A DNA stretch of 64,000 nucleotides. Source: Luteimicrobium sp049844995. Its GTDB lineage: Bacteria; Actinomycetota; Actinomycetes; Actinomycetales; Cellulomonadaceae. Location: NCBI RefSeq assembly GCF_049844995.1, contig NZ_JBNCMC010000003.1:1-64000 (forward strand), given 5' to 3'. The notes below the pieces were generated by a model. That model was not told where the DNA came from. It searched no databases and was given only the letters and a program-made list of their open reading frames with translations. The position numbers were made by a program, and so were the translations under genes. Shown here piece by piece: positions 17,863-26,336 of this stretch; position 1 is the first letter of the stretch, and each line of letters starts with the position of its first letter.

Positions 17863-18831
17863 ATGACGCGCGCAAAGAGCGTTCTCGTCGGCGTCGACGG
17901 GTCGGCGCCGAGCCTGCACGCCCTCGACTGGGCGACGATGTACGCCGCCGAGGCCGGGCTGGGCCTGCATCTCGTGTGCTCGTACTACCTGCCGACCCTC
18001 ACCTCGGCGTCCCTCGACGGCGGTTACGTGCCCATCGACGACGACGCCGTCCAGGCGGGCGCCAAGGCCGTCCTCGACGAGGCCGTCGCCCGGGTCCGGA
18101 CGAGCGGCGTCCAGGTGACGGCCTCGCTCGCCGCGGGCGATGCGACCGGGGTGCTGGTCGACCTCAGCGAGGAGCACGTGCTGGCCGTCGTCGGCACCCG
18201 CGGACGCGGAGGATTCGCCGGCCGGCTCCTCGGCACGGTCTCCTCGGCCCTCCCGGCGCACGCGCGGTGCGCCACGGTCGTCGTGCCGCTCCGCACGCCC
18301 GACGGCGAGCGGGCGCCGGAGTCTCCGGACGAGCTGCCGCCGGTGCGCCACCCCGAGCGCATCATCGCGGGGGTCGACGGCTCGCCGACCTCCGAGGCAG
18401 CGCTCCGCCACGCCGCCGACCTCGCTCGGCTCTGGGGCTGCGAGCTCGTCGCCGTCGCGGGCGTGCCGATCGCGTCCGGCGCGGGCGTGCTGGCCTGGCT
18501 GCCCGCGTCGGTGGACCACGAGCAGGTCCTCGCCGACGCCGCCGCCAACCTCGACCTCGTGGTCCAGCGCCTGGTGGAGAGCCGCCCGGGCCTCGAGGTC
18601 CGGCAGATCGTGCTCGACGGGACCGGCGCCGAGCTGCTCGTCGAGTTCTCGCAGGCCGCCGACCTCATCGTCGTCGGCTCGCGCGGGCGCGGGGGATTCT
18701 CCGGGATGCTGCTCGGCTCGACGAGCCAGGCTGTGCTGCACCACGCGCAGTGCCCGGTCATGGTCGTCACCAAGCGGTGCGCGGAGGCCGAGGCCCAGGA
18801 GCAGGCCGCCGAAGGGTCCGCCGCCTCCTGA
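17863..18831 (+). CDS. Universal stress protein, tandem UspA domains
   Basis: This 322-residue cytoplasmic protein contains two UspA folds (residues 6-142 and 165-307). Both have ATP-binding signatures: GVDGSAPSL and GTRGRGGFAGRLLGTVS in the first, GVDGSPTSE and GSRGRGGFSGMLLGSTS in the second. This matches the G-2x-G-9x-G(S/T) nucleotide motif of ATP-binding Usps. Tandem Usps of this size are common in actinobacteria and are usually induced by hypoxia or stationary phase; no regulator site is evident here. It starts with ATG 17863 soon after the NlpC/P60 terminator and converges with rocD across a 13-base gap. Confidence 0.93.
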   Translation: MTRAKSVLVGVDGSAPSLHALDWATMYAAEAGLGLHLVCSYYLPTLTSASLDGGYVPIDDDAVQAGAKAVLDEAVARVRTSGVQVTASLAAGDATGVLVDLSEEHVLAVVGTRGRGGFAGRLLGTVSSALPAHARCATVVVPLRTPDGERAPESPDELPPVRHPERIIAGVDGSPTSEAALRHAADLARLWGCELVAVAGVPIASGAGVLAWLPASVDHEQVLADAAANLDLVVQRLVESRPGLEVRQIVLDGTGAELLVEFSQAADLIVVGSRGRGGFSGMLLGSTSQAVLHHAQCPVMVVTKRCAEAEAQEQAAEGSAAS

Positions 18832-18844
18832 ACGGGCGGCCCGT

Positions 18845-20050
18845 CTACCTCGGCGGGGTGAGGGCGTCGCGGAGCTGGGTCAGGCCCCAGCGGAGGTCCT
18901 CCTCCTCGACGACGAGCGGCGGGGCGAGCCGCACCGTCCGACCGTGCGCCTCCTTGGCGAGGACCCCCCGCGCGAGCAGGGCCTCGCACAGTGCCCGCCC
19001 GGGAGCCCCGCCGGGCGCGCCGTCGTCGGGCTCGGGGGCGACGGGCACGTCGAACCCAGCCCACAGCCCGACGCCGCGGCTCGCGGCGAGCAGCCCGTCC
19101 GCGACGAGACCTTGGAGCTCGCCGTGCAGCACCTCGCCCAGCACCTTGGCGCGCTCCTGGTGCTCGCCGGTCTCGAGCAGGTCCAGGACCGCGAGCGAGA
19201 CGGCGCACGCGAGCGGGTTGCCGCCGAAGGTCGACCCGTGCGTCCCCGGGGTGAGGACACCCAGCACGTCGGCGCGTCCGACGACCGCGGAGATCGGCAC
19301 GATCCCGCCGCCGAGCGCCTTGCCGAGGGTCGTGAGGTCGGCCCGCACGCCCCACAGGTCGAGGGCGAGCGTGGTGCCGGTGCGGCCGAGCCCGGACTGG
19401 ATCTCGTCGGCGACGAGCAGCACGTCGTGGGCGTCGCAGACCGCGCGGACGCGCGGCCAGAACCCCTCGGGCGGGACCACGACACCCTGCTCGCCCTGGA
19501 TCGGCTCGAGCAGCACGGCGACGGTGGTCTCGTCGATCGCGGCCTCGACCGCCGCCGCGTCGCCGTACGGGACCACCCGGAAGCCCGGCGTGTACGGGGC
19601 GAAGCCGCGGCGCGCGTCGTCGTCGGTGGAGAACGAGACGATGGTCGTGGTGCGGCCGTGGAAGTTCCCCGCTCCGACGACGATCGTCGCCTCCCCGTCC
19701 GGGACGCCCTTGACGTCGTAGCCCCACTTGCGGGCCGCCTTGATCGCGGTCTCGACGGCCTCGGCCCCCGTGTTCATCGGTAGGACCATCGCGGCGCCGG
19801 TGAGGGCCGCGAGCCGGTCCGCCCACGGCTCGAGAAGCACGTGCCGGAACGCGCGCGACGTGAGGGTGAGCGTGTCGAGCTGGCGGTGCGCCGCCGCGAC
19901 GAGCGCGGGGTGCCGGTGGCCGAAGTTCAGCGCCGAGTAGCCCGCGAGGAGGTCGAGGTAGCGGCGCCCGTCCGCGTCCCAGGCCCAGGCGCCGTCCGCC
20001 CGGGCGAGCTCGACGGGCAGCGGGTCGTAGTTGTGCGCGAGGTGGCTCAT
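18845..20050 (-). CDS. rocD: Ornithine aminotransferase
   Basis: This 401-residue class III PLP aminotransferase converts ornithine and 2-oxoglutarate to glutamate semialdehyde and glutamate. Family features are NYDPLPVELARADG at the N-terminus, MNTGAEAVETAIKAARKWGY (PLP phosphate region, about residue 85), VLLVADEIQSGLGRTG (about 205) and the Schiff-base lysine in TTLGKALGGGIVPISAVVG (about 235). Start ATG 20050 overlaps the stop of ddaH (ATGA), so the two are one translationally coupled unit. DDAH yields citrulline, which lies on the route to ornithine, so the pair forms an arginine-derivative catabolic module. Confidence 0.93.
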   Translation of the reverse strand: MSHLAHNYDPLPVELARADGAWAWDADGRRYLDLLAGYSALNFGHRHPALVAAAHRQLDTLTLTSRAFRHVLLEPWADRLAALTGAAMVLPMNTGAEAVETAIKAARKWGYDVKGVPDGEATIVVGAGNFHGRTTTIVSFSTDDDARRGFAPYTPGFRVVPYGDAAAVEAAIDETTVAVLLEPIQGEQGVVVPPEGFWPRVRAVCDAHDVLLVADEIQSGLGRTGTTLALDLWGVRADLTTLGKALGGGIVPISAVVGRADVLGVLTPGTHGSTFGGNPLACAVSLAVLDLLETGEHQERAKVLGEVLHGELQGLVADGLLAASRGVGLWAGFDVPVAPEPDDGAPGGAPGRALCEALLARGVLAKEAHGRTVRLAPPLVVEEEDLRWGLTQLRDALTPPR

Positions 20051-20874
20051 GGCGCGGTCCGCAGCTCGAGCGTGCAGCACTTCGCGCCGCCGCCCCCGAG
20101 CAGAAGCTCGGACGTGTCGACGCCGATCGGCTCGTACCCCCGCTCGCGGAGCGCCGCGGCGAGGCGGACGGCGGCCGGCGTGTGGACGACGTGCGCGCCG
20201 TCGGACACGGCGTTGAGGCCGAGGACCGCGGCGTCCTCGTCGGCCGCGAGCAGGGCGTCCGGGAACCTGCTGCGCAGCACCTCCTGCGCGGCGGGGGAGA
20301 AGGCCTCCGGGTAGTAGACGACGTCGACCGGGGTCGTGCCGTCGCTGCCCCTGAGAACCGTGAGGGCGGTGTCCAGGTGGTAGAAGCGTGGGTCGACGAG
20401 CTCGAGGCTCACGAGCTCTCGGCCCCACAGGCGGGCGGCCTCCGCGTGCGCCGCGCGGTCCGTCCGGAAGCCGTACCCGGCCAGGACGACGTCGCCCGCG
20501 CGGAGCAGGTCGCCCTCGCCCTCGTTGGTGCGCGCGGCCTCGTGGGGGGCGAAGCCGTGGTCGGCGAGCCACTTGAGGTACGCGGGCGCCTCCGGTCGTC
20601 GCTGTGCGTAGGTGAACCGGGCCGAGTAGGCGATCCCGTCCTCGACGGTCGCCCCGTTGGCCGCGTAGACCATGTCGGGCAGGCCGGGGAGCGGCTCGAC
20701 GAGCTGCACGTCGTGCCCGAGGTCGAGGTACACGTCGCGCAGCCGTTCCCACTGCGCGACCGCCCGCGCCGTGTCGACGGGGCGTCCCGTGTCCATCCAC
20801 GGGTTGATCGCGTACTCGACCGTGAAGTACGTCGGGCGGCACATGAGATAGCTGCGACGGGTCGCGTGCGGCAT
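20047..20874 (-). CDS. ddaH: Dimethylargininase (DDAH)
   Basis: This 275-residue guanidino-modifying enzyme of the pentein fold hydrolyses methylated arginines, or arginine-like compounds, to citrulline and an amine. Pentein features are CRPTYFTVEYAINPWMD at the N-terminus, LPDMVYAANGAT (about residue 65), EGEGDLL (acidic active-site loop, about 117), the catalytic His in FYHLDTALTVL (about 163) and the catalytic Cys in LGGGGAKCCTLEL (about 264). The initial residues MPHATRRSYLMCRP fit the bacterial DDAH-like subfamily that pairs with rocD. It is first in the operon. Whether methylarginine is the true substrate cannot be read from sequence. Confidence 0.88.
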   Translation of the reverse strand: MPHATRRSYLMCRPTYFTVEYAINPWMDTGRPVDTARAVAQWERLRDVYLDLGHDVQLVEPLPGLPDMVYAANGATVEDGIAYSARFTYAQRRPEAPAYLKWLADHGFAPHEAARTNEGEGDLLRAGDVVLAGYGFRTDRAAHAEAARLWGRELVSLELVDPRFYHLDTALTVLRGSDGTTPVDVVYYPEAFSPAAQEVLRSRFPDALLAADEDAAVLGLNAVSDGAHVVHTPAAVRLAAALRERGYEPIGVDTSELLLGGGGAKCCTLELRTAP

Positions 20875-21014
20875 CGGGCCTCCTTCGCCGGGCCCGGCGG
20901 ACGCGGGGGTGCTGCGCCGCCCGGGCCTTGTCCGGTCAGCGTACGACGGCGCAGGTCACCTGGCGGGTCGGGACTCGGCCTTCCATGGATTCCCTCGTGG
21001 CTCAGATGCGACCG

Positions 21015-21043
21015 TTGACAGCGATGCATCAGCGATATATCGT
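21015..21043 (+). promoter_or_regulatory. PadR promoter with overlapping palindrome
   Basis: TTGACA (21015-21020) is followed by TATATC (21036-21041). The perfect palindrome CGATATATCG (21033-21042) covers the -10 region. ATATATCG-type sites are usual for PadR repressors, which suggests autoregulation. The spacer of 15 bases is short, and TATCGT (21038-21043, 17-base spacer) is an alternative -10. The remainder of the 20875-21170 gap holds nothing else I can identify. Confidence 0.6.
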
Positions 21044-21170
21044 TAACGACTGTCGACGACGAACCGCCCGCCTCGCGCGGCCCGCGTCACGATCGCCCGG
21101 CCGCCGCCCCGCAGGAGCGGCCCCCGTCGGCTCCCAGAACACCTTCGAACAGACCTCGAGGAGGTCCCCC

Positions 21171-21890
21171 ATGCGATCCGCATCCTTCTTCCAGAACCCT
21201 GAGAACCCCTCCGACCCGCGCGACGGCCGTCGCGGCCCGGGTCGTCCCTCCGGCCGCGGGCACCGCGGCCACCACGACGCGTTCGGTCCCGGGGGCTTCG
21301 GCCCCGGCTTCGGTCCGGGGGGCTTCGGCCCCGGCGGGCCCGGCTTCGGCGGACCCGGCGGCCACCGCGGTCACGGCCGCGGCCGCCGCGCCGGTCGCGG
21401 CGACGTGCGTGCCGCCGTCCTGCTCCTGCTCGCCGAGGAGCCCATGCACGGCTACCAGCTGATCCAGCGGATCGGCGAGAAGTCGGGCGGCGTGTGGCGC
21501 CCGAGCCCGGGCGCGATCTACCCCGCCCTCAACCTGCTCCAGGACGAGGGCCTCGTCCAGCTCAGCGACGACGGCGGACGCCGTCTCGCGAGCCTCACCG
21601 ACGCCGGCCGCGCGTACGTGGCCGAGCACGCCGACGAGCTCGGCGAGCCGTGGTCCGACGCGTCGACCGGCGGTCGTCGGGCGGGCTTCGAGCTGCGCGA
21701 GGCGGGTGGCGCGCTGGCCCAGGCGATCGCCCAGGTCGCGCGCACCGGCGACGCGGCGCAGGTCGCGGCGACGGTCGACGTGCTGGCCCGCGCCCGACGC
21801 GAGGTGTACCTGATCCTCGCGGGTGAGGCGCCCGCCCCGTCCGACGCCGCCTCTGACGGCCCGGACGACGGCGACGTCAGCGAGGGCTGA
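21171..21890 (+). CDS. PadR-family regulator with glycine-rich N-terminus
   Basis: This 239-residue protein has a PadR winged helix (residues about 78-150): VRAAVLLLLAEEPMHGYQLI, then GVWRPSPGAIYPALNLLQDEG and RRLASLTDAGRAYV. A C-terminal helical dimerisation part follows, ending in an acidic tail. The first 77 residues are unusual: they are low-complexity Gly/Phe/His/Arg with repeated GFGPG units. Similar His/Gly-rich leaders occur in some actinobacterial PadR proteins and could bind metal or be disordered. ATG 21171 follows a strong GAGGAGGT site. Its 3' end overlaps the convergent SRPBCC gene by 14 bases. No obvious target transporter is adjacent, so it may act mainly on itself. Confidence 0.9.
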   Translation: MRSASFFQNPENPSDPRDGRRGPGRPSGRGHRGHHDAFGPGGFGPGFGPGGFGPGGPGFGGPGGHRGHGRGRRAGRGDVRAAVLLLLAEEPMHGYQLIQRIGEKSGGVWRPSPGAIYPALNLLQDEGLVQLSDDGGRRLASLTDAGRAYVAEHADELGEPWSDASTGGRRAGFELREAGGALAQAIAQVARTGDAAQVAATVDVLARARREVYLILAGEAPAPSDAASDGPDDGDVSEG

Positions 21891-22398
21891 CGCCCCCGCG
21901 GGTCACCCGGTCCAGTCGCCGCCAGGCGTCCCGGACCATGAGCCGCAGCACGACGTCGGCCACGGGGGCGGTCAGCCCCCGGGGGAGGACGGTCGTCATG
22001 TGCACGTCCTCCCACCAGACCACGCGGCTCGACGACGGCGACAGGGGCTCGACCTCGAAGCCCGCCGTCCCGAACAGCACCGGCCCGAGCTTGCGGAACT
22101 CCGCGAGCCCGGGCCGGTGCGCGTCCGCGCCGGGCTCGGTGGGCGGAGCCCAGGCGGTGATCCTCATCCGGTCGACGAACCCCGGCCCGCCGCGACGCGC
22201 GCCCGGGCCGCTCACGGCCGTGAAGGTCGCTACGACCCCGGGGGCCCAGAGCTGGCCCTCCGGACCGGCGTCCTGGCCGGCGACGCCCGGCTCGAACCGG
22301 GTCAGCGGCACCCACGTCCCGTGCGTGCGCGGGTCGGCGACGAGGGCGAACGCGTCACGGGCCGGCAGCGCGAGCTCGTGCGCGAGCCTCATGCTCAT
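21877..22398 (-). CDS. SRPBCC-family protein
   Basis: This 173-residue protein resembles the START/SRPBCC ligand-binding superfamily (polyketide cyclase/dehydrase type). The opening MRLAHELALPARDAFALVADPRTHGTW and the later TRFEPGV and PGFVDRMRITAW-type strands are characteristic, with a C-terminal amphipathic helix (VLRLMVRDAWRRLDRV). It has no signal peptide. Its start overlaps the stop of the upstream EcsC-like gene by four bases, and the OsmC gene precedes that, so three genes appear to form one operon. A small hydrophobic ligand is expected from the fold; none can be named. Confidence 0.75.
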   Translation of the reverse strand: MSMRLAHELALPARDAFALVADPRTHGTWVPLTRFEPGVAGQDAGPEGQLWAPGVVATFTAVSGPGARRGGPGFVDRMRITAWAPPTEPGADAHRPGLAEFRKLGPVLFGTAGFEVEPLSPSSSRVVWWEDVHMTTVLPRGLTAPVADVVLRLMVRDAWRRLDRVTRGGVSPR

Positions 22399-23237
22399 CG
22401 GTCATCACGGCCGCTCCATCCGAGGCGGCGGGGCCGAACGGGGCCGTGCCGCCGGGGAGGTGACCGGTGCTCGAGCGCGGGCGCGGCGTCGTCGTCGGCG
22501 GGCTCGACGACGCGCAGCGTGAGGGGCCACGCCTCGGGCGGCTCGCCGAACGCCGTGCGCGACTGCGTGACCACGGTGCGGGCGAGCGCTCGCCCGCCGG
22601 CGACGCCGACGACTGCGCCGATGCCGAACGGCACTACGCGACCCAGCGTGAGGCCGGCGTGCTTGGCGAGCTGTGTGCGGAGGAACTTGTTCGCGAGCGC
22701 GCGGTTGACCTGCGTGAGCGTGGACGCGGGCATCGCCGTGAGCAGGGTCTTCCCCCACGCGGTCCCCGAGCCTGCCGCGGCCTTCTCCACGGTGGCGGCG
22801 CCGCGCGGGCCCAGGACGGAGGCGAGGAGCAGCGCCCGGCGCCGTTCGACGTCGACGACCTCGATGCCGTGGACCTCCGCGACCGCGAGCGCGAAGGCCG
22901 CGGAGCTCGCGAAGAAGGTCGCGGCGTCGCTCGAGCTGAGCACGAGCCCCGCTCCCGTCCCGACGGCAGGCAACGCGGCCGCGACGCCGACCGCGCCGCC
23001 CGCCGCGCTGAGCACTGTCGCGTACTCCTTCTCGAGGATCCGGACCAGCTGGGCCGGGCTCGCGAGCGGGTTGCGACGGCGCAGCGCGTCCACGTGCCGT
23101 CGGATCACGGGAGCCGGGATCGCGACCGCCCGGTCGAGGATCGCGTCGAGCACCGGGGTCGCGCGCGCCACCTCGCGGCCCGTCGGGCCGCTCGGAGGCG
23201 GCGGTGCCGGGACGCCGGGCAGCACCTCGCCGCCCAT
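22395..23237 (-). CDS. Hypothetical protein, EcsC-like
   Basis: This 280-residue protein has a hydrophobic, Ala/Gly/Val-rich central block (residues about 75-205) containing AALPAVGTGAGLVLSSSDAA, AEVHGIEVVDVERRRALLL and FGIGAVVGVAGGRALAR. The arrangement resembles the EcsC family of poorly understood bacterial proteins, but similarity is judged by eye and is not firm. The N-terminus is proline-rich, and the last 40 residues are charged and probably disordered. It overlaps the downstream SRPBCC gene by four bases and begins two bases after the OsmC stop, so it is the middle gene of a probable operon. Confidence 0.6.
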   Translation of the reverse strand: MGGEVLPGVPAPPPPSGPTGREVARATPVLDAILDRAVAIPAPVIRRHVDALRRRNPLASPAQLVRILEKEYATVLSAAGGAVGVAAALPAVGTGAGLVLSSSDAATFFASSAAFALAVAEVHGIEVVDVERRRALLLASVLGPRGAATVEKAAAGSGTAWGKTLLTAMPASTLTQVNRALANKFLRTQLAKHAGLTLGRVVPFGIGAVVGVAGGRALARTVVTQSRTAFGEPPEAWPLTLRVVEPADDDAAPALEHRSPPRRHGPVRPRRLGWSGRDDR

Positions 23238-23239
23238 GG

Positions 23240-23746
23240 TCAGGCCGTGGCCTCGCCCGCGGCCACCGCGGAGGCGGGCTCGACGAACTCCCGCTTCACG
23301 ACGACCCCGGCCTCGAGCGTGCGCCCGACCGTGCAGGTCTGCTCGATCGAGCGCTCCGCGACGGCGAGCACGCGGTCGCGGGTCGCGTCGTCGAGCGAGG
23401 AGAGGTCGAGCTCGATGACCTCGGTCAGCTCGGGGTAGCGGTCCTCCTCGAGATTCTTGGCGCCCTCGATGCGGATGGTGACCTTGTAGTCGTCGCCGAG
23501 GCGGCGCGCGAGCGGGACGTCGCTCGACATCCCGGCGCAGCCCGCGAGCGCGACCTTGAGGAGCTCGCCCGGGGTGAACACGGCGCCCGCGCTCACCGGG
23601 CCCATGTCCACGGTGGCGCCTCGCCCGGAGAACCCCCGGTAGGTGCGGGACCCCGTGCGCTCGACCCAGAGCGGGTCCGTCGTGGACGGGCTCGACGCGG
23701 GGATCGCGTCGGTCTCGGTGGCAGGGGTCGTGGTGTCGGTGCTCAT
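23240..23746 (-). CDS. OsmC/Ohr-family peroxiredoxin
   Basis: This 168-residue thiol protein belongs to the OsmC/Ohr fold, which reduces organic hydroperoxides. The two reactive cysteines are in place: LAGCAGMSSD (about residue 70) and IEQTCTVGRTLEAGV (about 136). The first 25 residues are Thr/Ser/Pro-rich and probably flexible. Clustering with an SRPBCC protein and an EcsC-like protein suggests a response to membrane-active or oxidised lipids, but that is inference. It is divergent from thyA with about 75 bases between, so the promoters share this gap. Confidence 0.88.
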   Translation of the reverse strand: MSTDTTTPATETDAIPASSPSTTDPLWVERTGSRTYRGFSGRGATVDMGPVSAGAVFTPGELLKVALAGCAGMSSDVPLARRLGDDYKVTIRIEGAKNLEEDRYPELTEVIELDLSSLDDATRDRVLAVAERSIEQTCTVGRTLEAGVVVKREFVEPASAVAAGEATA

Positions 23747-23820
23747 TGGCGCATCATCCCATCGCTCGTTCGTCTCTCGCCGGGCGTGGGCCGTTCGTCT
23801 CGCGTCCCTGCCCGCCTACG

Positions 23821-24669
23821 ATGACCAACATGGCCGACGACGCAGCGATTCCGACCACGCCCCCGCGCGGCACCGTGCCCACCCCGTACGAGGACCTGCT
23901 GGCGCGCGTCCTCGCCGAGGGCACGCACAAGGACGACCGCACCGGCACGGGGACGCGCAGCATCTTCGGCGCGCAGCTGCGCTACGACCTGTCGCAGGGG
24001 TTCCCGCTGGTCACGACCAAGCGCGTGCACTTCAAGTCGGTGGCCTACGAGCTGCTGTGGTTCCTGCGCGGCGAGTCGAACGTCCGCTGGCTGCGTGAGC
24101 ACGGGGTGAGCATCTGGGACGAGTGGGCCGACGACGACGGCGAGCTCGGCCCGGTCTACGGCGTGCAGTGGCGCTCGTGGCCCACGCCCGGCGGGCGGCA
24201 CGTCGACCAGATCGCCGGCGTGATCGAGCAGATCCGCGCGAACCCGGACTCGCGCCGCCTGATCGTCTCGGCGTGGAACGTCGCGGAGCTGTCCGACATG
24301 GCGCTGCCGCCGTGCCACGCGTTCTTCCAGTTCTACGTGGCCGACGGCAGGCTCTCGTGCCAGCTCTACCAGCGGTCGGCGGACCTGTTCCTCGGCGTGC
24401 CGTTCAACATCGCGTCGTACGCGCTGCTCACGCACCTCGTGGCCGCGCAGACCGGCCTCGAGGTCGGCGACTTCGTCTGGACGGGCGGCGACTGCCACGT
24501 CTACGACAACCACGTCGAGCAGGTGCGGACGCAGCTGGAGCGCGACCCGTATCCCTACCCGACGCTCCGGGTCGCCCCGCGCGACTCGATCTTCGACTAC
24601 GCGTACGAGGACCTCGAGGTGCTCGGCTACGTCCGTCACCCGACCATCAAGGCGCCGGTGGCCGTCTAG
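23821..24669 (+). CDS. thyA: Thymidylate synthase
   Basis: This 282-residue enzyme methylates dUMP to dTMP using 5,10-methylene-tetrahydrofolate. All ThyA landmarks are present: KDDRTGTGTRSIFG (about residue 35), GPVYGVQWRSW, the catalytic cysteine in LPPCHAFFQFYV (about 163), RRLIVSAWN before it, and LFLGVPFNIASYALL. No ribosome-binding site precedes either ATG 23821 or the in-frame ATG 23830, so the mRNA may be leaderless; I used the first. The stop codon overlaps the folA GTG by one base. This gives a thyA-folA operon in which dihydrofolate reductase regenerates the folate that ThyA oxidises. Confidence 0.96.
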   Translation: MTNMADDAAIPTTPPRGTVPTPYEDLLARVLAEGTHKDDRTGTGTRSIFGAQLRYDLSQGFPLVTTKRVHFKSVAYELLWFLRGESNVRWLREHGVSIWDEWADDDGELGPVYGVQWRSWPTPGGRHVDQIAGVIEQIRANPDSRRLIVSAWNVAELSDMALPPCHAFFQFYVADGRLSCQLYQRSADLFLGVPFNIASYALLTHLVAAQTGLEVGDFVWTGGDCHVYDNHVEQVRTQLERDPYPYPTLRVAPRDSIFDYAYEDLEVLGYVRHPTIKAPVAV

Positions 24670-25250
24670 TGCTCGCGCTCGTCTGGGCGCAGGCGCGCGA
24701 CGCCGCCGGTCGCCCCGTGATCGGCGCGGGCAACGCGCTGCCGTGGCGCGTCCCCGAGGACGCCGCACGCTTCAAGGCCCTGACGCTCGGGCACCCGGTC
24801 GTGATGGGCCGCCTGACCTGGGACTCGCTCCCCGCGCGGTTCCGGCCGCTTCCAGGCCGGACGAACGTCGTCGTGAGCCGGCAGCCGGGCTGGCGTCCCG
24901 CGCCCGACGACGGCGCTGCCGCGGGTGCGGACCTCGCCCCGGGTGCAGCGGACGTGAGGCTCGCGCCGACGGTCGAGGAGGCGCTCCGCCTGGCCGCCAC
25001 GGCGCCGGGCGGCGACGAGATGTGGGTGATCGGCGGCGCACAGGTGTACGCCGCGACGGTCGGCCTCGCGGACCGGCTGGCCGTGACCGAGCTCGACCTG
25101 GAGGTCGAGGGGGACGCCTGGGCGCCGCCGGTCGACCCGGCGGTCTGGCGGCTCGACGCCGGCGCGTGGGAGACCTCGCGCACCGGGGTGCGGTACCGGT
25201 TCGTGACCTACTCGCGCGCCTCTGCCGAGGACGCCCCGGTCAGCGGTTGA
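24669..25250 (+). CDS. folA: Dihydrofolate reductase
   Basis: This 193-residue NADPH-dependent enzyme reduces dihydrofolate to tetrahydrofolate. Typical blocks are VIGAGNALPWRVPEDAARFK (substrate and Met20-loop region, residues 15-35), HPVVMGRLTWDSLPARFRPLPG (about 40-60), TNVVVSRQPGW and EMWVIGGAQVYAATV (cofactor-binding GG, about 117-132). It is about 30 residues longer than E. coli FolA because of an Ala/Gly-rich insertion near residue 80. GTG 24669 overlaps the thyA stop codon. The 3' end overlaps a small convergent membrane-protein gene by 11 bases. Confidence 0.95.
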   Translation: MLALVWAQARDAAGRPVIGAGNALPWRVPEDAARFKALTLGHPVVMGRLTWDSLPARFRPLPGRTNVVVSRQPGWRPAPDDGAAAGADLAPGAADVRLAPTVEEALRLAATAPGGDEMWVIGGAQVYAATVGLADRLAVTELDLEVEGDAWAPPVDPAVWRLDAGAWETSRTGVRYRFVTYSRASAEDAPVSG

Positions 25251-25446
25251 TGAGGTACCCGGTGAAGAGGCCGGCAACCAGCGCCAGAGTGAACACCACG
25301 GCCTGAAGCCAGAGGCTGTGCCCGCGGAACCAGCGTCGTCGGGTGCGTGAGGTGGTCGTCGCGCGCGTGGCGCGGGCCGGTGCCGCGCGCGGCGGCGCGA
25401 TCGGTCCGACAGCGCTGCCGTCGGGGGTGAGGTCGAACGTGGTCAT
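25240..25446 (-). CDS. Small single-pass membrane protein
   Basis: This 68-residue protein has a basic, Ala/Thr/Arg-rich N-terminal half and one C-terminal transmembrane helix (LWLQAVVFTLALVAGLFTGYLI) followed by NR. I do not recognise the family. ATG 25446 was chosen because longer starts add only low-complexity arginine-rich sequence. Its tail overlaps the folA 3' end by 11 bases on the opposite strand. Coding potential is moderate: the helix is convincing, but no conserved motif is visible. Confidence 0.5.
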   Translation of the reverse strand: MTTFDLTPDGSAVGPIAPPRAAPARATRATTTSRTRRRWFRGHSLWLQAVVFTLALVAGLFTGYLINR

Positions 25447-25689
25447 GCGCGTGCCCCTGGGTCGTACGTACGTGAACGTGGAGCGACGGCTCGTGTTCCA
25501 CCGCTCCGTCTGCCACTCTTCCGCCGCGGTGGGGGTCGACGCAGAGCGAGCGGCCGCCGAGAGCGGGTGAAAAATCGAGCCGGCCGGCCGCGGATCGTAA
25601 CGATTCGGGTGAAGCGCCGCCGTTCGCGCGCCCGCGCGCCCTCCCGGTAGGCTGGCGCGCGTCCCCGGACCGCTCCACGAGCGGCCCGC

Positions 25690-25762
25690 GCGCCTGTAGC
25701 TCAGGGGATAGAGCACCGCTCTCCTAAAGCGGGTGTCGGCAGTTCGAATCTGCCCAGGCGCA
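25690..25762 (+). tRNA. tRNA-Arg (anticodon CCT)
   Basis: The 73-base cloverleaf has acceptor stem GCGCCTG/CAGGCGC and discriminator A. Its D-arm is AGCTCAGGGGATAGAGCA, the anticodon loop CTCCTAA reads CCT, and the T-arm GGCAG-TTCGAAT-CTGCC is intact. CCA is not encoded. Its 3' end is duplicated at 27802-27833, marking it as the integration site of a small hipBA-carrying segment. Confidence 0.95.
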
Positions 25763-26024
25763 CAGCGTGTTGTTGCGGTCAGTCATGCGGTGGGGGGGCC
25801 CCGGCGAATCCGGCGCGGCGCTTGCGGGGGCCTCGTGGTCACCAGAGGTCAGCAGCCCCCCGCGTGTTCCGGGTGACCGAGCGCCCGTCGCGAGTAGCGG
25901 TGTGCTCAGGCCGAGGGACGAGCACGACAATCTTGACGCCCCACCGGGCATCGAGCGAGGGCGCCCCGTTGACCTCCCCGTAGATGTCTGGGTACCCCGA
26001 CTTCGAATAATGTTAGGGATCTGT

Positions 26025-26040
26025 GACATCCGGCAATGTC
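26025..26040. promoter_or_regulatory. Putative HipB operator
   Basis: GACAT-CCGGCA-ATGTC (26025-26040) is a 5-bp-armed inverted repeat directly upstream of hipB. HipB-type antitoxins bind such repeats to autoregulate the operon. The call rests on symmetry and position. Confidence 0.45.
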
Positions 26041-26048
26041 GCTGTATC

Positions 26049-26336
26049 ATGACTTCTATGGTCGATCAGGTCTCGCGAACGTACATCGAGTTCGGCGCCG
26101 TGCTCGCCAAGCGCCGTCACGACCTGCACCTGACCCAGGCTCAGGTCGCCGAGCGCGCAGGAGTCTCGCGCCCGCTGCTGATCGACCTCGAGCGCGGCAA
26201 GCGGCCAGGCATCGAGATCGGCCGCGCCTTCGCGGTTCTGCGGGCCCTCGATCTAGGGATCAGCGCTGTCCCGGTGCAGGACGCTTCCTTCGACGACCAG
26301 CTCGCCGACCTGCTCGGTGACGAGGGGCAGACCTGA
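26049..26336 (+). CDS. hipB: HipB-like antitoxin (XRE-family HTH)
   Basis: This 95-residue protein has an XRE/Cro helix-turn-helix (LAKRRHDLHLTQAQVAERAGVSRPLLIDLERGKR, residues about 18-52). Its C-terminal helical part probably contacts HipA. In type II hipBA modules the antitoxin binds and silences the HipA kinase and represses the operon. ATG 26049 and an in-frame ATG at 26058 are both possible; no strong ribosome-binding site separates them. Its stop overlaps the hipA ATG by one base (TGATG), which gives tight coupling. It lies inside the tRNA-Arg-associated segment, consistent with horizontal acquisition. Confidence 0.85.
   Translation: MTSMVDQVSRTYIEFGAVLAKRRHDLHLTQAQVAERAGVSRPLLIDLERGKRPGIEIGRAFAVLRALDLGISAVPVQDASFDDQLADLLGDEGQT

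Noticed and set aside
25767..26048. Integrase remnant between tRNA-Arg and hipB
   Set aside because: No recognisable tyrosine or serine recombinase motif in either strand; only short low-complexity frames.
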